A stretch of DNA of 64,000 nt from an uncultured Chlorobiaceae bacterium (GCA_903866255.1 CAIPMW010000004.1:1-64000); one strand, 5' to 3'; positions 32,197-41,613 are shown, numbered from the stretch's first letter. Program-made: numbers and translations. Notes: generated by a model from the letters alone, not told the origin.

Positions 32197-32334
32197 TCAG
32201 CAGTAACCATTAATTTTGACGGATTGATATAGCTCTGTTTCGGCTGCAACAAAATGGAGGTACGACATTTTGGTAATGGAATGCCGGATTGCCTCGTCAA
32301 AAGCGCCTTCGGTCAGTTCACCTCCATGCAAATG
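32197..32334 (-). pseudogene. Internal fragment of UDP-N-acetylglucosamine 2-epimerase (NeuC/LegG)
   Basis: Open frame HLHGGELTEGAFDEAIRHSITKMSYLHFVAAET... matches the conserved NeuC HLHGGE.TEGA.DEA.RHSITKM..LHFV segment; not in the ORF track, no start, remainder absent. Confidence 0.8.
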
Positions 32335-32471
32335 GAAATTTTGCTACTGATAAACGCTACCACAACATGGTTATGGGGCCCAATTGCATCTGTCAGGCAT
32401 AATGCTGGCCGCACTTTCGTTGCTGAAAAATCGTCAAACGGAAATGGCAACAGCACGATTTTTCCTCTCAT
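32313..32471 (-). pseudogene. Truncated MazF/PemK-like toxin
   Basis: MRGKIVLLPFPFDDFSATKVRPALCLTDAIGPHNHVVVAFISSKI then runs out of frame into the NeuC remnant; ATGA overlap with upstream antitoxin ORF. Confidence 0.78.
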
Positions 32472-32728
32472 AACTGCAATGATTTACCATCCGCCAAGCT
32501 ATAAATATCCTCATCCGCATCCGCCAAAAAATCAAAAACAGGGTTCGTTGCAACACCCCGCAACCACTCCTTTTCAGAGATATCCATTACCAAATTATTC
32601 TTCGAAGAATCTTCCTGCTCTTCCAACAAGACAACTTCCACGCACTGTCCAACCCGGAAGGGCAAGCCTTTGAGTACGGTATTGTCTGGGTCGACGATAA
32701 CAACATGAGTTCGATATGCGTACATCAC
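32468..32728 (-). CDS. Antitoxin-like small protein upstream of MazF fragment
   Basis: 86 aa, YRTHVVIVDPDNTVLKGLPFRVGQCVEVVLLEEQ; overlaps toxin start by ATGA. Confidence 0.65.
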   Translation of the reverse strand: MMYAYRTHVVIVDPDNTVLKGLPFRVGQCVEVVLLEEQEDSSKNNLVMDISEKEWLRGVATNPVFDFLADADEDIYSLADGKSLQL

Positions 32729-32907
32729 TCACTCCTTTTTCAAGACATTGGTGCGTATTGTGGAATTTCAGATTTGCCATTATAACTCTATCAGTGCATC
32801 ACCCCAAGATTCAAGCTCCTGCTCAGTTGCGCGGCTTAACTTCTCCGTTGTTCACTGGAGCAGGGCACCAAAGCAACATCCCCTGGCTATATAAAATAAA
32901 GAGACAA

Positions 32908-33189
32908 CTACGAGTCACCATAATGGCCTCGTAGCGAAAGAACATAAACTGTAACAACCGAATCATTGATTGTGTAAATCAACCGCTCCTTTCTGTTCAA
33001 TCTTCTCGACCAATAACCAGATAAATTACCTCTGAGCTGTTCGGCTTTTCCCGTACCAAAGGCAGGATGTTCAGTCAGCTCATCGATGATTTTTTCAATT
33101 TTCCTCAGGATCGACTTATCCCCATGTTTTTGCCAGTAGAGAAGATCTTTATCAGCCTTGGCCGTAAATTTTACTGTATACCTTTCCAT
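32908..33189 (-). CDS. YoeB/RelE-superfamily toxin
   Basis: [74 protein letters not shown]. Confidence 0.9.
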   Translation of the reverse strand: MERYTVKFTAKADKDLLYWQKHGDKSILRKIEKIIDELTEHPAFGTGKAEQLRGNLSGYWSRRLNRKERLIYTINDSVVTVYVLSLRGHYGDS

Positions 33190-33428
33190 AGTTGGCTGGA
33201 GTCTTTTACCTCCCGTACCCGACCTGCAGCTATATCCTCCTCAGCCTCTTTCAGCGCTGCCAACAATCTCGGATTGGAGAAATACTTATCCGCGCCGCTA
33301 ATTTTTTTTGCCGGAATAATCTCGTATGTCTCAGCTTTGCCATACTGAATAACAACTCGCTCATTATTGGCCATGGTCAGGTACTTCTTGAGATTCCTGC
33401 GCAACTCTGTTGTGCTTATCGCTATCAT
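33171..33428 (-). CDS. Antitoxin (Phd/RelB-like) partner of YoeB-like toxin
   Basis: [39 protein letters not shown]; overlaps toxin start; ORF track start 33500 probably too far upstream. Confidence 0.82.
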   Translation of the reverse strand: MIAISTTELRRNLKKYLTMANNERVVIQYGKAETYEIIPAKKISGADKYFSNPRLLAALKEAEEDIAAGRVREVKDSSQLWKGIQ

Positions 33429-33513
33429 AACCACCTCTCTTTGTGTTATCCGCTTGCCCTTTCCATAATAAACATTTTTTTTGTCTGAATAATCACACAC
33501 CAGTGCCGGGCGA

Positions 33514-33909
33514 TCAAACCCTCACAGCAAGGCCGTTTCCCCTCAGAAATCTTCCCGCGTGTTTAGAAAAGGTCTCTATGATGGATATCGCTGCCTGTAT
33601 TGCTTGTGGACTTTTGAGTATTGTGGCAAGCATATACAATCCTTTTTCGGTAAATGCCTTGGGATTTACCGTAGAGTGCTTGAGCTTGTCGAACCGGTGG
33701 AAATTTTCCGCCAGTTCATTTTTTTCAGGCTTTAAAAGTTTTAAGATATAACCCTGAGGGAACTTATCCGGATTATTCGTCACTGCTTGATTAATATCCA
33801 TGGTCTCAACTCCATAAATTTGAGCAACATCACTGTCAAGCAAGACACTCTGACCTCTTATCTCAACGATCAGCTCTTTTAAATTCTCAATTTTTATGAT
33901 CTCACTCAT
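33514..33909 (-). CDS. ORF6N domain protein
   Basis: IRGQSVLLDSDVAQIYGVETMDINQAVTNNPDKFPQGYILKL; ATGA overlap with neuB stop. Confidence 0.88.
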   Translation of the reverse strand: MSEIIKIENLKELIVEIRGQSVLLDSDVAQIYGVETMDINQAVTNNPDKFPQGYILKLLKPEKNELAENFHRFDKLKHSTVNPKAFTEKGLYMLATILKSPQAIQAAISIIETFSKHAGRFLRGNGLAVRV

Positions 33910-34907
33910 AACAGATCATCCTTGTCGTAGTCTTTCACGGCAGCTTGTCCAATAATCTCATCCCACCGCATGGGTGAAATACCTGTTCCTGGTCGCTTGG
34001 CTGTGACGTTCTGTGCACTGAAGAGTTCACCAGCTTTAATCAACTTGCTGGCAACAAGTGATTTACGAGCAACAGGCTTATTCTTTGCTTCGCCTGGAGT
34101 GAGCCGTTTGATGCCATCACCAAGAGCAACTTCGATATTGCGAATGGCTGTTATCATGGCGTTGAGTTCTGTGGGTTCAAGACTTGCCTTGTGGTCGGGA
34201 CCCGGCAAATTGCGATCAAGGGTAAAGTGTTTTTCGATGACCGTTGCGCCCAAGGCAACAGCGGCAATTGCAACTTCTATACCTTGCGTATGGTCTGAAT
34301 AACCCACAGCTACACCAAAAGCACTATGGATGCTCTGCATCACTCTAAGATTTACCTCTGCCATGGGCGTAGGGTATTCTGTGGTGCAATGCAGCAGTGT
34401 CAGATTAGCTCGGGAGGTTCCGGCTTTTTCAATCACCTCAATTGCGGCTTCAATTTCACCCAACGTTGCCATCCCTGTGGAGAGAATAACAGGCTTACCA
34501 AATTGACCAATATGGCGCAAGTAAGGGAGATTGGTGATCTCTCCTGATGGAATTTTGAACTGACTCTGACCGAGACTCACCAGCAGATTGACACTCTTGA
34601 TATCAAAGCCTGTGGAGAAAAAGCCGATATTTTGCAATGCACAATGGGCGATAATTTCGTTGTGCATTGCAGGTGTGAGTTCCAGTCGGCGAAGCATCTC
34701 GTGCTGTGATTCATTTCCATCCGTAGTCTTTGCCTGGTAGTCAGCCTTTTTGGCTGAGTGTGTAACCAGACGGTCTGCATTGAAGGTCTGAAACTTGACA
34801 AGATCAGCTCCCGCTTCGGCCGCAACATCTATCAACTGTTTGGCTAACTCCATGTCACCATTATGATTGACCCCGGCTTCAGCGATAATGAGCGTTCGTT
34901 GTGTCAT
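33906..34907 (-). CDS. neuB: N-acetylneuraminate / legionaminate synthase family
   Basis: LIIAEAGVNHNGDMELAKQLIDVAAEAGADLVKFQTF; IPSGEITNLPYLRHIGQFGKPVILSTGMATLGEIE; VGYSDHTQGIEV. Confidence 0.95.
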   Translation of the reverse strand: MTQRTLIIAEAGVNHNGDMELAKQLIDVAAEAGADLVKFQTFNADRLVTHSAKKADYQAKTTDGNESQHEMLRRLELTPAMHNEIIAHCALQNIGFFSTGFDIKSVNLLVSLGQSQFKIPSGEITNLPYLRHIGQFGKPVILSTGMATLGEIEAAIEVIEKAGTSRANLTLLHCTTEYPTPMAEVNLRVMQSIHSAFGVAVGYSDHTQGIEVAIAAVALGATVIEKHFTLDRNLPGPDHKASLEPTELNAMITAIRNIEVALGDGIKRLTPGEAKNKPVARKSLVASKLIKAGELFSAQNVTAKRPGTGISPMRWDEIIGQAAVKDYDKDDLL

Positions 34908-35533
34908 GAGCTGCTTTTCCCGGTATATCGTGAATGATCAGGCTGATTACTGCGCACCGAAAGGCCCATCCCAATCACACAATCCTTTCCAATGTTCACA
35001 CCTTCTTTGATCACCGAGCCACTTCCGATAAAGCTGCCTGCCCCAACTTTTACACCACCATTAAGGATAGCTCCTGTTGAAATATGGCAGTGATCGGCTA
35101 CAGTAGCATCATGTTCATGGAGTGAGCGATTGTTGATAATGCAATTATCTCCAACCCTGACCCCAGCATTAACAATTGAACCATGCATAACTATTGTGCC
35201 AGAACCAAGAGTGGCGTGTCGGGACACATAGGCGGTCGGCGCTATGATAACTGGAAGTTGAAAACCGAGCTTGACTGCTTGAAGATAAAGTCGTATACGG
35301 CGACCTGACGACAGAATCTGACCCAAAGAGATCAGTGCATAGTGGTACTCTTTGACCAGTTGAGGTAAGTCATCATCGGTGGCTATCACCTTATAGCCCA
35401 AATGCTTGTCGTGCATTTCATGCGCCATTCCGACCAACCCGGTAATATGGTATTGGCCTTGTTGCTCAATAACATCAATACAGGAGTGTGCATGGCCGCC
35501 AGCGCCAATGAGTATGATCTTTGGTTTGCTCAT
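34904..35533 (-). CDS. NeuD-family acetyltransferase
   Basis: IILIGAGGHAHSCIDVIEQQGQYHITGLVG; LbH repeats CIINNRSLHEHDATVADHCHISTGAILNGGVKVG. Confidence 0.9.
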   Translation of the reverse strand: MSKPKIILIGAGGHAHSCIDVIEQQGQYHITGLVGMAHEMHDKHLGYKVIATDDDLPQLVKEYHYALISLGQILSSGRRIRLYLQAVKLGFQLPVIIAPTAYVSRHATLGSGTIVMHGSIVNAGVRVGDNCIINNRSLHEHDATVADHCHISTGAILNGGVKVGAGSFIGSGSVIKEGVNIGKDCVIGMGLSVRSNQPDHSRYTGKSSS

Positions 35534-36717
35534 GATACGACTTGAAGCAGACTTGAACTGCTCGGAATATTAATCAACCTCTGCACAAGCGACTGTGCAC
35601 CAGCCAAATCCATGCGAGGGCATCCCCTGAATGGCGCCAGGTCGTGCATCAAAATCCATGCAGGTCGAGTCATGAAGCCAGCATCGTTCGTGGCTTGAAG
35701 CAGAATATCGCGTTGATCGGCATTGTTTGAAACAAGGACAAGAGTTTGCAACCAGTAGTTGCTTTGACAGTGTGCCGGTTCCTCCATCAGCCTGATACCC
35801 GACACTGTTGCGAATGCCGCTTGGTAACGCTGAAACAGCTCCCTTTTTGCTGCAAGAATTGCTGGCAACTGCTCCAACTGCGCACAACCCAAAGCCGCAT
35901 TAATGTTGGGCATACGGTAGTTATAACCGATTTCATCATGGCGGTACTCCCATGCATGCGGCAGTTTAGCTGTGGTCGTCAGATGCTTGGCATGGCGGGC
36001 AAGCTCTGCATCATCAGTTAATATTGCACCTCCGCCTCCCGTTGTAATGGTCTTGTTCCCGTTAAAACTCAAGGTGCCCATCAAACCAAACGTTCCGGTA
36101 TGGCGACCGTGATAGTAACTGCCAAGAGACTCGGCAGCATCTTCAAGAAGTACAAGATTAAAATCGTGTGCTACAGCCATTACTCCATCCAAATCAACAG
36201 GATGACCAAAGGTGTGCATGGGTACGAGAGCCCGGATGACCTTTCCTGTTGTGCTGTTGATACACTGACCTGCTCGCTGCTCTGTATGGCGTTCTATATA
36301 GCCACGCAACTTTACAGCATCAACACCTAACGTTTTTTCCTCACTATCCACAAAATGCGGTGTTGCGCCGCAATAGGTCACGGCATTGGCGGTAGCTACA
36401 AAGGTAAAAGCCGGAATCAGCACTTCATCGCCAGTGTTCACACCTGCCAGTTTTAACGCAATGTGCAGTGCGGCTGTACCATTCACCACAGCAACCGCAT
36501 GTTTGGCACCAGTAAAGGCTACAAGATCGGCCTCAAAGCGGTCAACAAACTTGCCGACAGACGAGACAAAGGTTGAATCGAGACACTCTTTGAGATAGAG
36601 CCACTCGTTGCCAGAAAAGTTTGGTTCATGCAAAACAGCGGATTTCTGGCCGATAACGGCACGAAGAGCGGAAATGACCTGATCGACAAATCTGACAGAT
36701 GAACTCAACATGTTCAA
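35530..36717 (-). CDS. legC: LegC-family aminotransferase
   Basis: GNEWLYLKECLDSTFVSSVGKFVDRFEADLVAFTGAKHAVAVVNGTAALHIAL; LSFNGNKTITTGGGGAI. Confidence 0.93.
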   Translation of the reverse strand: MNMLSSSVRFVDQVISALRAVIGQKSAVLHEPNFSGNEWLYLKECLDSTFVSSVGKFVDRFEADLVAFTGAKHAVAVVNGTAALHIALKLAGVNTGDEVLIPAFTFVATANAVTYCGATPHFVDSEEKTLGVDAVKLRGYIERHTEQRAGQCINSTTGKVIRALVPMHTFGHPVDLDGVMAVAHDFNLVLLEDAAESLGSYYHGRHTGTFGLMGTLSFNGNKTITTGGGGAILTDDAELARHAKHLTTTAKLPHAWEYRHDEIGYNYRMPNINAALGCAQLEQLPAILAAKRELFQRYQAAFATVSGIRLMEEPAHCQSNYWLQTLVLVSNNADQRDILLQATNDAGFMTRPAWILMHDLAPFRGCPRMDLAGAQSLVQRLINIPSSSSLLQVVS

Positions 36718-36856
36718 GATTTACCTTATTTCAACCTGTCGATAAATTGAAAAAAACACAACAACGCCGATAGCACATTTATCAAAACCCGGGGAAATAA
36801 TGTTATCCTTTTTTAAGATAAATCGTTACATCCATTGCCGTCAATTTTTTGGCAAT

Positions 36857-37237
36857 TCATTTACCGAACAATCTTCCTTGCAGTTCACTGTAATCTGGAA
36901 ATACAGTATCTATACTTGCGAGCTTTGCATCATAGACAAGAGCCGTCGCAATAATTATCCGATCTGCAGGATCCCTGTGAATTTCTGGAAGCATAATTTC
37001 GCAGGTAACAGGAAGGGATTCGATACCTGAATTTTCAAGCCCTTTCTTTATCCAAGCTTCAACAGGTAACAACAACTGGAGCTTTCCTCGTTTGACCAAC
37101 AAAGTGACCTCAAAACAGGATATTGCCGAAACCGCCCAATGACTGTCCACCGAGAGAGCATTGACAATTGTTTCAGACAGAGCTGAATTGCCGTTGATGA
37201 TCCATTTCACCCAGACATGCGTATCAAGCACAATCAT
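36857..37237 (-). CDS. PIN-domain (VapC-like) toxin
   Basis: MIVLDTHVWVKWIINGNSALS...VSAISCFEVTLLVKRGKL...DPADRIIIATALVYDAKLASID. Confidence 0.9.
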   Translation of the reverse strand: MIVLDTHVWVKWIINGNSALSETIVNALSVDSHWAVSAISCFEVTLLVKRGKLQLLLPVEAWIKKGLENSGIESLPVTCEIMLPEIHRDPADRIIIATALVYDAKLASIDTVFPDYSELQGRLFGK

Positions 37238-37464
37238 TTGAGGCAACTCCACTCTTCTGCCGGCGACACCGGAGTGATTATATCACCCAGTATTTTACCT
37301 TTCCCTGCAATGAGAGGTGATGGCTGATGTTTCTGTATTGAAACCGCTGTTGCGTCCTTCTCAGCAAGGATTGTTACGATAACGTATGCATGCCTGAGCG
37401 GCGGCTTATCTCCGAGCCATTTTATGTCTCCGTGCTCATAGATGGCTTCATAACTTTGCAGCAT
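37234..37464 (-). CDS. Cognate antitoxin-like protein
   Basis: 76 aa, MLQSYEAIYEHGDIKWLGDKPPLRHAYVIVTIL; ATGA overlap with PIN gene. Confidence 0.75.
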   Translation of the reverse strand: MLQSYEAIYEHGDIKWLGDKPPLRHAYVIVTILAEKDATAVSIQKHQPSPLIAGKGKILGDIITPVSPAEEWSCLK

Positions 37465-37512
37465 AACTATCTCCTCGATGGTTTTCCGAAATTACTGATA
37501 TGCGCACATCGT

Positions 37513-38510
37513 TCACAGGTTGTATATATCCGATTTGTAACTGGCCAAATTCGCAGGGTTCATGAACCATTCCGCAGTCTCAGCAAGACCGCGCTTGAAC
37601 CCCTCACGACCTGCTGCCATCCGAATAGTTGACGAGCTTTAGAATTATCAGCCCATAACCGCTCAACCTCAGAGTTCGCTGGACGCAAACGATCCTCGTC
37701 AGTAATAATCTCAATCTCGGTGTTCATCACTTCCGCAATCAACTGAACGGTATCACCAATAGAAATCTCAAAGTTACTGCCAAAGTTGACGACCTCGCCC
37801 AAACCATTATTGGAGTTCATCGCCGCAATAAATCCGGCGACCGTGTCTCCCACAAAATTGAAATCACGCGTGGGCGAAACGGCACCAAGTTTTATTTGCC
37901 GTTTACCACTGGCAATTTGGGTAATGATGGTCGGAATAACAGCTCGGGCAGACTGACGGGGGCCGTAGGTGTTGAAAGGTCTTACAATAACTACCGGCAA
38001 ACCAAAAGAGGCGAAAAATGAGTAGGCCAACTGATCAGCAGCAATCTTTGTTGCCGAGTAAGGTGACTGCCCCTGCAACGGATGCTCTTCGGTAATGGGA
38101 ACAAAACGTGCAGTACCATAAACCTCACTGGTTGAGGTGTGAACGACTCTCTTGATGCGAAGCTCCCGTGCAGCCTGCAAAACATTGAGCGTACCCTTGA
38201 TGTTGGTATCGACATAGGTATCGGGCGAGTGGTATGAATAGGGTATTGCTATAAGTGCCGCCAGATGCAGTACCACGTCGCAACCCTTCATTGCCTCCTT
38301 TACCCCATGCGGATCTCGTATATCACCGGCGAATACACTGAACTTTCCTCTAATATCTGATGCGCAATGGTCAAGCCAACCCCAGGTATTGAACGAATTA
38401 TAGAGTACAAAGGCGCGAACGTCGTAACCTTGCCGTACAAGAGCTTCAGTGAGGTGAGAACCGATAAAGCCATCTGCTCCGGTTACAAAAACTGTTTTAT
38501 AGTTCCGCAT
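37513..38510 (-). pseudogene. legB: LegB-type UDP-sugar 4,6-dehydratase with 3'-terminal frameshift
   Basis: [43 protein letters not shown]; frame 0 ends at 37560 with VVRGSSAVLLRLRNGS, other frame continues GREGFKRGLAETAEWFMNPANLASYKSDIYNL-stop to 37513. Confidence 0.85.
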
Positions 38511-38591
38511 AGAAAAAGTTTATCGACAATTTGTACTGATAGTCACAAGATTTGAGTGGAGGGGAGATACTGACCTTCTGGAATATCGGGA

Positions 38592-40400
38592 TTAATTGAG
38601 AGAAAGGGGACGGGATAACCCGGAACGTACAGTGGATATGATCTCCTGGTAGGTGCCTGTGCGTTTGATTCCTCCATCGGCCAGTTCCACGATCAGTGTG
38701 CAGTTTTTCAGCGTTGTGAGGCGGTGTGCAATGATAAGAATAGTAAGCTCATTACCGAGGCTTTCGATGGCCTGCATGACGGCCTGTTCAGTTTCATTAT
38801 CGAGGGCACTGGTCGCTTCATCAAAGATGATGACGTCTGCCTGTTTGTAGAGCGCCCGGGCGATGCCAATGCGCTGTCGTTGCCCACCGGAGAGGCGGAT
38901 GCCTCGTTCGCCGACGCAGGTTTGGTAATTCTTTGGCCAGCTTTCGATGATATCGGCCATTTGTGCCTGGCGGGCAGCTTGCTTGACGCGGTTGTGGTCG
39001 ATTTTTACTTTAGGAACGCCAAAGGCAATGTTCTCTTCTATAGTGCTGTCGGCGAGAAAAATGGACTGTGGGACGTGGGCAATGTGTGCCTGCCATGCGC
39101 GATTGTTGGCCGCAGTCAATGGTTGTGAGTCTATTTCGATGTCGCCTGCTGTTGGCTGCAGAAGCCCCATAATGATGTCGAGCAGGGTGCTTTTGCCGGA
39201 GCCAGTGACACCAATGAAGCCAATTCGGCTCCCTTTGGTTATAGAGAGGCTCAGGTTGTTGAGCACCATGGGTGTTTGACCTGTATAACGAAAAGAAAGA
39301 TTGTTCACATTGATCTGTTGGTGAAACAGATGTGGCTGGGCGGGTGGCTGATCGACATAATCAGGCATGGGCTGGTCGAGCAGCTCGAGTGTATCACATA
39401 ACGAAACCTCTCCCCCTTGTATGCCTGACCAGGAGCTGTAAGCACTCTGAAGTACGGGCAGCAGACGCTGGGCGCCAAGAGCAAGCGCTCCAAGAACAGG
39501 AATTGCTTTGGCGATACCATCCGGTTGTTTGGCAAGTAGATAGGCCAGAATGGCAATAAGCATCATGCCAAGTGCCTCGATACCGAATCGCGGGCTTTGG
39601 GCAATAAACGTACTGTTTCCCTGCGCTTTACGCAAGGGGAGGTCTGCATTGCTATAGATTTTACAGTAAGCACCCTGGCTGCCGTCGATCAGAACATCGC
39701 GTATGCCGCCAAGACCCTCTTGCAGCGATTTTATAACTTGTGTTGATTCGCGGGCGATGCACTGGCTGTTCATCAACTGCTGATTTTGTGTAAGCCTGAT
39801 AATCCCTGCGTAAATGAGACCAAATCCAGCAAAAGCTGCGAGAGCAATGATGGGATCGATAGACAACAATGCGAGAAGAATGGTTGTCAACATGATGCTG
39901 GAGCTGATGAGTGTCAGGGCAGGCACGATAATGCTGTAAATCACACCGTTGGCTTTTGTTGAAATTCCATTAATGACTTCGCTGCTGTTGCGGGCAACAT
40001 GGACTGCGTAGGGCTGGTAAAGAGTGCGGCGGTAGATGCTGATGCTGAGGTCCGCTCCAGTTGCAAAGGAGAGGCGCGTGCTGGCCCAGAGGAGGATAAG
40101 CCGCATGGCACCGGACAACAGGGCGGCAATGCCAAAGGTGATGGTGAGAGGAAACAGGAGCTGACTGGCATTCGTCATACCTGCCGCCCGGATTAATGGT
40201 TGCGCTGCGGGGAGCTGGAATATTCTGTCGGGTGCTGTCAAAACGGCAAGAAAAGGAAGTACAGCGCCTATGCTTATAATTTCAGCAAATGAAGCTGCGA
40301 TCATAAGGATAAGGAGCAGAGCGAACTGGGTGCGACGTCTGGGCGGAATGTGCCGCCAGAGGCGTAACAACAGAAGGTATATCGATTGAGATTTTTGCAC
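38592..40400 (-). CDS. ABC transporter, fused permease-ATPase (MsbA/PglK-like flippase)
   Basis: 602 aa; GFIGVTGSGKSTLLDIIMGLLQPTAGDIEIDSQPL Walker A, RLSGGQRQRIGIARALYKQADVIIFDEATSALD. Confidence 0.92.
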   Translation of the reverse strand: MQKSQSIYLLLLRLWRHIPPRRRTQFALLLILMIAASFAEIISIGAVLPFLAVLTAPDRIFQLPAAQPLIRAAGMTNASQLLFPLTITFGIAALLSGAMRLILLWASTRLSFATGADLSISIYRRTLYQPYAVHVARNSSEVINGISTKANGVIYSIIVPALTLISSSIMLTTILLALLSIDPIIALAAFAGFGLIYAGIIRLTQNQQLMNSQCIARESTQVIKSLQEGLGGIRDVLIDGSQGAYCKIYSNADLPLRKAQGNSTFIAQSPRFGIEALGMMLIAILAYLLAKQPDGIAKAIPVLGALALGAQRLLPVLQSAYSSWSGIQGGEVSLCDTLELLDQPMPDYVDQPPAQPHLFHQQINVNNLSFRYTGQTPMVLNNLSLSITKGSRIGFIGVTGSGKSTLLDIIMGLLQPTAGDIEIDSQPLTAANNRAWQAHIAHVPQSIFLADSTIEENIAFGVPKVKIDHNRVKQAARQAQMADIIESWPKNYQTCVGERGIRLSGGQRQRIGIARALYKQADVIIFDEATSALDNETEQAVMQAIESLGNELTILIIAHRLTTLKNCTLIVELADGGIKRTGTYQEIISTVRSGLSRPLSLN

Positions 40401-40530
40401 GTTGGAGTTATTGCGGCAAACGAGCTTATGCCTGGTTGTACCCTTTTTTACCGAGCGGAATTATGTTGACCTGGCCTCTCCACGTTGTGCATTATTACCA
40501 ACTGCTCTGCCTGGGCAGAATCCGGTAAAT

Positions 40531-41613
40531 TCATATTTGATGCACCGTAAAAGTTACCTCGCGTCTCAAGCGATCATAAATCATGGCGTAAACAAAAAAA
40601 CTGCCAAACCATGCCGCAACAAGAAATGAGATATGACTGTAATACCAGACCGCTATGAGCGCCATAAAAAATGTAAATATCCAGCACAATGGAGCAACCA
40701 GACTATTACGTATGGATTGCGAAAGATATGGTACCAAACGATTCACCGCATTAACTTTTATCAAACTATGCAGATGAGCACTATCGGGATAGCTGGCATG
40801 AGTTTTGTTCCAGTAACGGCGGGCAATGCTATAAACCGTTTCAATAACAGGATAACCACACACCAACAATGGCGCCCATACTGAAACTTGAGGATTGCGC
40901 ATCGGAAGCATTACGGCAACCCATGCCAGCAGAAATCCCAGCAGATACGCTCCCCCATCACCCATAAATATCTTCCCGAAAGGAAAATTGACCACAAAAA
41001 AGCCACTGATAACCACCGTCATTATGACACATAACTGCACGAGCTGAAGATCCCCAACCTGCCAGGCAATCAAGCCAAGAGCAGTAAAGCATATCATAAC
41101 CGTGCCCGAAGCCAAACCATTAAAGCCATCAATAATGTTTGTTGCATTTGCCACTCCCGCAACCGCAAAAGCGGTAAAAACAACACCAATGGGCAGATAA
41201 GCGATCAAACTGTCGACACCCGGGACATCGACACGGGTAAGACTGTAACCGGTAAGCCACCACGCAGCCACAGCGCTGAGCATGGTGGCAATGAGACGAT
41301 CGCGAACACCAACTTTTTTGGTCAAATCTTCAGTTAAACCTGCAGCAAATGCAGGTAATCCGGCAAGAAGCATTTGACCGAGCAGGTGGGCCGTCGAACC
41401 TGAAGCTAACCACCAGGCGCCAATCAACCCCAGAAAAAGAGCAACACCACCAATGCGAGGCGTTGGTGCAACATGAAATTTTTGAACACCATCAGTGGTA
41501 TCCAGAGAATGCTTGCCATGCCATTTTTTGGATATCACAAGAAGTACCGAAATAACAAGCGAGATGATTCCTGGAACAAGCTGCTCCATGGAGAGAGAAA
41601 AAGGTTGATTCAC
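40531..41613 (-). CDS. WecA/MraY-family undecaprenyl-phosphate sugar-1-phosphate transferase
   Basis: HVAPTPRIGGVALFLGLIGAWW; NATNIIDGFNGLASG; FPFGKIFMGDGGAYLLGFLLAW. Confidence 0.92.
   Translation of the reverse strand: MNQPFSLSMEQLVPGIISLVISVLLVISKKWHGKHSLDTTDGVQKFHVAPTPRIGGVALFLGLIGAWWLASGSTAHLLGQMLLAGLPAFAAGLTEDLTKKVGVRDRLIATMLSAVAAWWLTGYSLTRVDVPGVDSLIAYLPIGVVFTAFAVAGVANATNIIDGFNGLASGTVMICFTALGLIAWQVGDLQLVQLCVIMTVVISGFFVVNFPFGKIFMGDGGAYLLGFLLAWVAVMLPMRNPQVSVWAPLLVCGYPVIETVYSIARRYWNKTHASYPDSAHLHSLIKVNAVNRLVPYLSQSIRNSLVAPLCWIFTFFMALIAVWYYSHISFLVAAWFGSFFVYAMIYDRLRREVTFTVHQI

Noticed and set aside
32254-32673. 139-aa + strand ORF
   Set aside because: Antisense to the MazF fragment, NeuC fragment and antitoxin ORF, all of which have recognisable sequence on the minus strand.
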